24,952 nucleotides of DNA from JACDAS01 sp046262415 (GTDB lineage Bacteria > Actinomycetota > Thermoleophilia > Gaiellales > Gaiellaceae). Below, one piece after another: positions 21,623 through 24,952 of the stretch; the stretch's first letter is position 1, and every line of letters starts with the position of its first letter. Location of the stretch: positions 1-24,952 of the forward strand of contig JBHEMU010000039.1 of the NCBI GenBank assembly GCA_046262415.1, read 5' to 3'. Under the pieces are notes generated by a model. That model saw only the letters and a list, made by a program, of their open reading frames with translations, did no database searches and was not told where the DNA came from. A program made the translations under genes and the position numbers.

Positions 21623-22446
21623 TGTTCTCCGGGCAAGCGAGCGTGGCCGAGGCGATCGCCGTCGCGGCGTCCGTCCTCGCCTCCGGCGCTGCGGCGGAGA
21701 CGTTCTACGTCGACTCCCGGAACGGCGCCCCCACCGCGAGCTCCGGCGTCCTCGCGAGCGGCGCCCCGTACACCGTCGGCGTGCACGGAACCTTCAGCCG
21801 CTACTCACCTGCCTGGACGCAGGGCGGGACGTGCGGCGCCCCGGAGATCGCGCCGATCTACCCGAGCCCGGGCGTCGCCAACGGACCGGTCGGCTTCGAC
21901 TCCGATCGCGCCTTCGCGGAGCCTCAATCGTGCTCGGGCACCTATCCGAAGCACGCCTCCACGATCGAGTTCAGCCTCGACGGCGGGTCGAGCTGGTCTC
22001 ACGTCGAGCCCGTCGCAGCGGGTGACGAGGCACACGAGTGGATCTACTCGCTCACCGGCCAGGGATCGGCGCTCCGGATCCGGATGACGGACTGCATCGT
22101 GTGCTTCGACGACAACTACGGCATGTTCCGGGTCGAGGCCGCCCCCGGGGCCCCGACCGCCGTCGTCGCGGTTCGGGTCGGCGCGCAGCGGACGTCACAG
22201 GGAGTCCGCCTGCGGTGGCGGACGGCCTCGACTGCCGGCGTGCTCGGCTTCCACGTCTACCGGAGCCGCGGCGCCGGGCGCGTGCGGGCATCTTCCTCCC
22301 TCGTGCCCGCGGCCTTCCTCGGCGGCGGAACGACGTTCTCGTTCGTGGATCGCCGGGCGCCCGCGGGGGCCCTGGTGTACTGGATCCAGGCGGTCCGGAC
22401 GTCGGGAGCGACCACCTGGCTGCCTCCCGCGCACGTCGGCCGCTGA
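21622..22446 (+). CDS. Secreted protein with fibronectin-III-like C-terminal module
   Basis: The frame gives 274 residues starting at an ATG that overlaps the previous stop. The N-terminal region SVAEAIAVAASVLASGAAAE looks like a signal peptide core but lacks the usual positive charges, so the true start or 5' end is uncertain. The middle (TFYVDSRNGAPTASSGVLAS, then YTVGVHGTFSRYSPAW, HASTIEFSLDGGSSWSHVEP, SALRIRMTDCIVCFDDNYGM) is a beta-rich domain with paired Cys, of a kind seen in extracellular proteins. The C-terminal ~90 residues (VRLRWRTASTAGVLGFHVYR, FVDRRAPAGALVYWIQAVRT) match the end of the NHL protein at 18590-18859, so both carry the same module. Function unknown; probably outside the cell. 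Confidence 0.75.
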   Translation: MFSGQASVAEAIAVAASVLASGAAAETFYVDSRNGAPTASSGVLASGAPYTVGVHGTFSRYSPAWTQGGTCGAPEIAPIYPSPGVANGPVGFDSDRAFAEPQSCSGTYPKHASTIEFSLDGGSSWSHVEPVAAGDEAHEWIYSLTGQGSALRIRMTDCIVCFDDNYGMFRVEAAPGAPTAVVAVRVGAQRTSQGVRLRWRTASTAGVLGFHVYRSRGAGRVRASSSLVPAAFLGGGTTFSFVDRRAPAGALVYWIQAVRTSGATTWLPPAHVGR

Positions 22447-22466
22447 GCCGGGCGCCTCTTGGCGGC

Positions 22467-22472
22467 TAGCAT
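22467..22472 (+). promoter_or_regulatory. Candidate -10 for cystathionine gamma-synthase
   Basis: TAGCAT lies 7 nt before the ATG at 22480 in the 33-bp gap after the secreted-protein gene. No Shine-Dalgarno is present, so a leaderless transcript is likely. Confidence 0.5.
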
Positions 22473-22479
22473 CTCCTCG

Positions 22480-23634
22480 ATGGAGTTCGAGACGCGCGCG
22501 ATCCACGAGGGGCAGGAGCCCGACCCCGCGACCGGCGCCGTGACGGTGCCGATCTACCAGACCTCGACCTACGTCCAGGAGGCCGTCGGGGAGCACAAGG
22601 GCTACGACTACTCGCGCGTCGCGAACCCGACCCGGACGGCGCTGCAGCTGTGCCTGGCCTCCCTGGAGGGCGCCGAGCACGGCGTCGCCTTCTCGTCCGG
22701 CCTCGGCGCGACGACCACGATCATGCACCTCGTCAACCCGGGCGAGCGCGTCGTCCTCGTCGCGGACGTCTACGGGGGCGTCTACCGGATGACGTCGCAG
22801 GTCTACGAGCCGAAGGGCTACGTGTTCGACTACCTGCCGGCGGCCGAGATCAGCACCAACCTCGCCTCGCACCTCGACGAGCGCACCCGCGTCGTCTGGA
22901 TCGAGACGCCGTCGAACCCGATGCTGAACCTCGTCGACATCCGGGCCGCGGCGGAGGCCGCCCATGCCGCGGGCGCGATCCTCGTCGTCGACAACACCTT
23001 CGCGACGCCGTACCTGCAGCAGCCGCTCTCGCTCGGGGCCGACATCGTCGTCCACTCGACGACGAAGTACCTCGGCGGCCACTCGGACGTCGTCGGCGGC
23101 TTCGCGGCCACGAGCGACCCGACGATCGCCGAGCGCCTCTTCTTCCTGCAGAAGTCGCTCGGCGCCGTGCCCGGACCGTTCGACTCCTGGCTCGTCCTGC
23201 GGGGGATCAAGACGCTCGCCGTGCGAATGCGCCAGCACTGCGAGAACGCCCGCCGGATCGCCGCCTACCTCGACTCCCACGACGCCGTCGAGCAGGTGCT
23301 CTACCCGGGGCTGGCGAGCCATCCGGGCCACGAGATCGCGGCGCGGCAGATGCGCGACTTCGGCGGCATGATCTCGTTCCTCGTCGCATCGGAGGCCGAC
23401 GCGGTCGACCTCGTCGCACGGACCCGGATCTGGAAGCTCGCCGAGAGCCTCGGCGGAGTCGAGAGCCTGATCGAGCACCCCGCCCGGATGACGCATGCCT
23501 CGACCGCCGACGCGCCCTTCGCCGCCCCCCGGAACCTCGTGCGCCTCTCGGCCGGGATCGAGTCGGTCGACGATCTGGTCGCCGATCTCGAGACCGCCCT
23601 CCTCCGCCTTCCGACGGCGGCGCGCACCCAGTAG
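22480..23634 (+). CDS. Cystathionine gamma-synthase/lyase (Cys/Met metabolism PLP enzyme)
   Basis: The protein has 384 residues, typical of the fold-type I Cys/Met metabolism family. The PLP Lys is K196 in VVHSTTKYLGGHSDVVGG. Other marks are TVPIYQTSTYVQ, YDYSRVANPTR (phosphate-binding Tyr and Arg), the FSSGLGATTT loop, ETPSNPMLNL, D171 in VVDNTFATP and the C-terminal RLSAGIESVDDLVADL. With CBS 6 kb upstream on the same strand, cystathionine gamma-lyase (completing reverse transsulfuration to cysteine) is attractive, but gamma-synthase (MetB) cannot be excluded because the families overlap. The start at ATG 22480 is chosen over 22459 because TAGCAT lies 7 nt upstream and the conserved FETRAIHEGQ sequence begins right after it. 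Confidence 0.92.
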   Translation: MEFETRAIHEGQEPDPATGAVTVPIYQTSTYVQEAVGEHKGYDYSRVANPTRTALQLCLASLEGAEHGVAFSSGLGATTTIMHLVNPGERVVLVADVYGGVYRMTSQVYEPKGYVFDYLPAAEISTNLASHLDERTRVVWIETPSNPMLNLVDIRAAAEAAHAAGAILVVDNTFATPYLQQPLSLGADIVVHSTTKYLGGHSDVVGGFAATSDPTIAERLFFLQKSLGAVPGPFDSWLVLRGIKTLAVRMRQHCENARRIAAYLDSHDAVEQVLYPGLASHPGHEIAARQMRDFGGMISFLVASEADAVDLVARTRIWKLAESLGGVESLIEHPARMTHASTADAPFAAPRNLVRLSAGIESVDDLVADLETALLRLPTAARTQ

Positions 23635-23668
23635 CGGCACCCCGGCGCCGAAGCAACTCGCCCGCGGG

Positions 23669-23716
23669 GACGTGTCCGGGGGTCAGGCCCGCAGACGTGT
23701 CTCCGAGAGACGTGTC
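23669..23716. repeat. Three GACGTGTC direct repeats
   Basis: GACGTGTC occurs at 23669-23676, 23694-23701 and 23709-23716 (spacings 25 and 15). The last two lie in a longer imperfect repeat ending in TCTCC, and GAGAC-GT-GTCTC (23707-23718) is an inverted repeat. They lie in the 114-bp gap before the MBL-fold gene, 20 bp upstream of its candidate -10, so they may be regulator binding sites. Confidence 0.55.
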
Positions 23717-23735
23717 TCCATGCGGGGCGGCGCCG

Positions 23736-23741
23736 TAAGAT
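23736..23741 (+). promoter_or_regulatory. Candidate -10 for the MBL-fold gene
   Basis: TAAGAT lies 7 nt before the GTG at 23749, with no Shine-Dalgarno. It fits the leaderless pattern. Confidence 0.5.
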
Positions 23742-23748
23742 CCGGCGC

Positions 23749-24609
23749 GTGGCGAGCCTCGAGCCGATCGACCTGCACCACCAGGGCGAGCGCGTCGTCG
23801 GCGTCTACCTCGTCGAGACCGAGGACGGGCCGGGCCTGTTCGACTGCGGGCCGGCGAGCGTCCTGCCGGCGCTGAAGTCGGGGCTGCGCGAGCGCGGCCT
23901 CGAGCTTACCGACCTCCGCCACCTGCTCCTCTCGCACATCCACCTCGACCATGCGGGCGCGGCCGGCACCCTCGTCCGCGAGCACCCCGCCCTCCAGGTG
24001 CACGTGTCGCCGATCGGCCTGCCTCATCTCGTCGACCCGAGCCGCCTCGAGCGCAGCGCGCGGCGCCTCTACGGCGAAGCGTTCGACCCGCTGTGGGGCG
24101 AGCTGGCGCCCGTCCCCGAGGAGAACGTGCACGCCGCCGGCGCGCGCGTCGCCGGCCTCGACTGCCTCCCGACCCCCGGGCATGCGTCCCACCACGTCTC
24201 GTACCTCGACCGCGACGGAACGCTCTACGCGGGGGACGCGACCGGCGTCCGGATCGAGCCCGGCCGGCACATCCTTCCCGTGGCGCCGCCCCCGGACGTG
24301 GACCTCGACGGCTGGAGGCGGAGCCTCGACGAGATCGAGCGCCGCGCCCCCGAGCGGCTCGCCCTCATCCACTTCGGCGTGGTCGAGGACGTCGCCGACC
24401 ACCTCGTCCGGATGCGCGCGGAGCTGGAGCTGTGGGCCGAGCGCGTTCGCAGCGGCATGGGCGAGACCGAGTTCGTCGCCGCGGGACGGGCGGACCTGAT
24501 CGCCTCGGAGGAGGGCAGCGCCCCCTACTACGAGCGCGCGGCCCCGTTCTGGCACTCGTGGCATGGCCTGCGCCGCTACTGGGACAAGCGCGCCGAGCGC
24601 GCCGCCTGA
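23749..24609 (+). CDS. MBL-fold metallo-hydrolase
   Basis: The protein has 286 residues with a metallo-beta-lactamase fold. The metal-binding motif HxHxDH is complete (H63, H65, D67, H68 in LLSHIHLDHAG), followed by PTPGHASHHVSYL, the bridging Asp in TLYAGDATGVRI and the last His in LALIHFGVVEDV. A C-terminal helical part of ~90 residues (LVRMRAELELWAERVRSGMG, PFWHSWHGLRRYWDKRAERA) is a subfamily-specific extension. Such enzymes hydrolyse thioesters, lactones or phosphoesters; the substrate is not clear here. It is in the cytoplasm (no signal peptide). GTG at 23749 is chosen for the TAAGAT 7 nt upstream. Its 3' end is followed by two tandem copies of the 97-bp repeat. Confidence 0.9.
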   Translation: MASLEPIDLHHQGERVVGVYLVETEDGPGLFDCGPASVLPALKSGLRERGLELTDLRHLLLSHIHLDHAGAAGTLVREHPALQVHVSPIGLPHLVDPSRLERSARRLYGEAFDPLWGELAPVPEENVHAAGARVAGLDCLPTPGHASHHVSYLDRDGTLYAGDATGVRIEPGRHILPVAPPPDVDLDGWRRSLDEIERRAPERLALIHFGVVEDVADHLVRMRAELELWAERVRSGMGETEFVAAGRADLIASEEGSAPYYERAAPFWHSWHGLRRYWDKRAERAA

Positions 24610-24620
24610 GCGCCGAGTTA

Positions 24621-24717
24621 GCAGCGTGGGTCTCTACCCGGATGCGCTCGTGCGGTCGGCTCGGACGGAGCACGGGCGAGCCCGCGCTCCTGAGGTCGGC
24701 GTCGCAAGCGACGCTTA
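24621..24717. repeat. 97-bp structured repeat, copy 2
   Basis: This is the first of two tandem copies, 11 bases after the MBL-fold gene's stop. It matches copy 1 (11811-11907) at 90 of 97 positions with no gaps. All three hairpins are kept: in the third, GGCGTCG pairs with CGACGCT through one G-U, and in the second the inner mismatch is A-C where copy 1 has C-T. Confidence 0.85.
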
Positions 24718-24814
24718 AGAGCGTGTGTCTCTACCCGGATACGCTCGTGCGGTCGGCTCAGACGGAGCACGGGCGAGCCCGGGCTCCTGAGGGCGGCGTC
24801 GCAAGCGACGCCTA
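24718..24814. repeat. 97-bp structured repeat, copy 3
   Basis: This copy follows copy 2 without a gap and differs from each other copy at about 8 positions. The first hairpin is weakened (GTGT-CTCT-ACCC), while the second (GGAGC/GCTCC arms) and third (GGCGTCG-CAAG-CGACGCC) are intact. Confidence 0.85.
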
Positions 24815-24872
24815 GAAGGCCGCTGAAAAAACACGTCGCCGCAGGTCGATCTGTCGGCGGTCGCGGCCTTCT
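24814..24872 (-). terminator. Nested inverted repeat with T6 tract; possible minus-strand terminator
   Basis: AGAAGGCCGC (24814-24823) pairs with GCGGCCTTCT (24863-24872). Inside, CGCCG and CGGCG form a second stem with an extended inner hairpin (about 24837-24859). On the minus strand the inner hairpin is followed, 5 nt later, by GTGTTTTTT, the only T tract next to a hairpin in the window. It would terminate a minus-strand transcript entering from the right edge. The 5-nt gap before the T tract makes it imperfect. Confidence 0.4.
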
Positions 24873-24915
24873 CCCGTGGGCTCTCGCCCGCGCGTTGTGC
24901 GAGTAGTGGAGCTGT

Positions 24916-24952
24916 TCACGCGGCGGAGGCGGCCAGGGCGGCGGCAATCGGG
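24916..24952 (-). CDS. Possible C-terminal fragment of a minus-strand gene cut by the window edge
   Basis: In one minus-strand frame the edge reads PIAAALAASAA followed by TGA (plus 24916-24918). Such an Ala-rich end is plausible for a protein here, and a terminator-like hairpin with a T6 tract lies about 45-85 bases downstream in the right direction. Only 11 residues are visible, so this is a guess that the next bases would settle. Confidence 0.25.
   Translation of the reverse strand, partial: PIAAALAASAA

Noticed and set aside
24621..24814. CRISPR array
   Set aside because: The two tandem units are 97 bp with no unique spacers between them; they are a tandem structured repeat.
24618..24947. 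Minus-strand 109-residue open frame over the tandem repeats
   Set aside because: Most of it is translation of the 97-bp repeat (the peptide SRPHERIRVETHA recurs with each copy) and it runs through the nested hairpin; not a gene.

Overview
The window is very GC-rich, densely packed DNA with no tRNA, rRNA, CRISPR array or transposase. Gene content (4Fe-4S-type PurF, a SigG/TIGR02960-like sigma factor with a SnoaL tail, a DUF5701-like protein, an MT0933-type antitoxin-like protein, a YcaQ-type glycosylase, secreted proteins with NHL repeats) together with base composition suggests an actinobacterium, most likely a Thermoleophilia/Gaiella-like lineage. That placement is inference, not a search result.

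Region 1 (1-6722) is a purine biosynthesis locus. It holds the 3' end of purL, then purF, and further on purM-purN-purH in a translationally coupled run. Between purF and purM sit a small two-helix membrane protein (-), a VOC-like protein (+) and a GNAT acetyltransferase (-). Together the pur genes cover FGAM synthesis, the committed PRPP amidotransferase step, AIR synthesis, GAR formylation and the last two steps to IMP. Region 2 (6746-8196) is a minus-strand pair made of an excisionase-type helix-turn-helix protein and a DUF6036-like nucleotidyltransferase. It resembles a toxin-antitoxin module, and the nucleotidyltransferase is broken by one extra base in a G5 run. The upstream DNA is unusually AT-rich.

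Region 3 (8197-13600) holds a secreted trypsin-like protease (-), a DUF5701-like protein (+), a DHA2-type MFS exporter (-) divergent from a STAS-domain gene (+) across a perfect 9-bp inverted repeat, one copy of a structured 97-bp repeat, an ECF sigma factor (-) and a small orphan protein (+). Region 4 (13597-16280) has a thiolase (-) divergent from cystathionine beta-synthase (+). Region 5 (16320-22446) is an island of less familiar genes: a 12-repeat NHL secreted protein (frameshifted near its 5' end), a methyltransferase (-) starting back to back with a YcaQ-type DNA glycosylase (+), a frameshifted secreted protein, an MT0933-type antitoxin-like protein, and a secreted protein sharing a C-terminal module with the NHL protein. 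Region 6 (22480-24952) has a cystathionine gamma-synthase/lyase, an MBL-fold hydrolase, two tandem copies of the 97-bp repeat, a nested inverted repeat that may be a terminator, and possibly the C-terminus of a further minus-strand gene.

Two patterns cut across the genes. First, most transcription units have a TANNNT hexamer 6-10 nt upstream of the start codon and no Shine-Dalgarno sequence, as expected for leaderless mRNAs. Operon-internal genes and a few others (purF, the small membrane protein, the protease, the exporter) have clear Shine-Dalgarno sites. Second, a 97-bp element with three potential hairpins occurs three times, always at gene 3' ends. These patterns and the HTH/nucleotidyltransferase pair are the best candidates for something not yet described. 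Three genes carry single-base frameshifts in G runs, all in accessory genes, so either assembly error or real decay must be resolved before they are interpreted.
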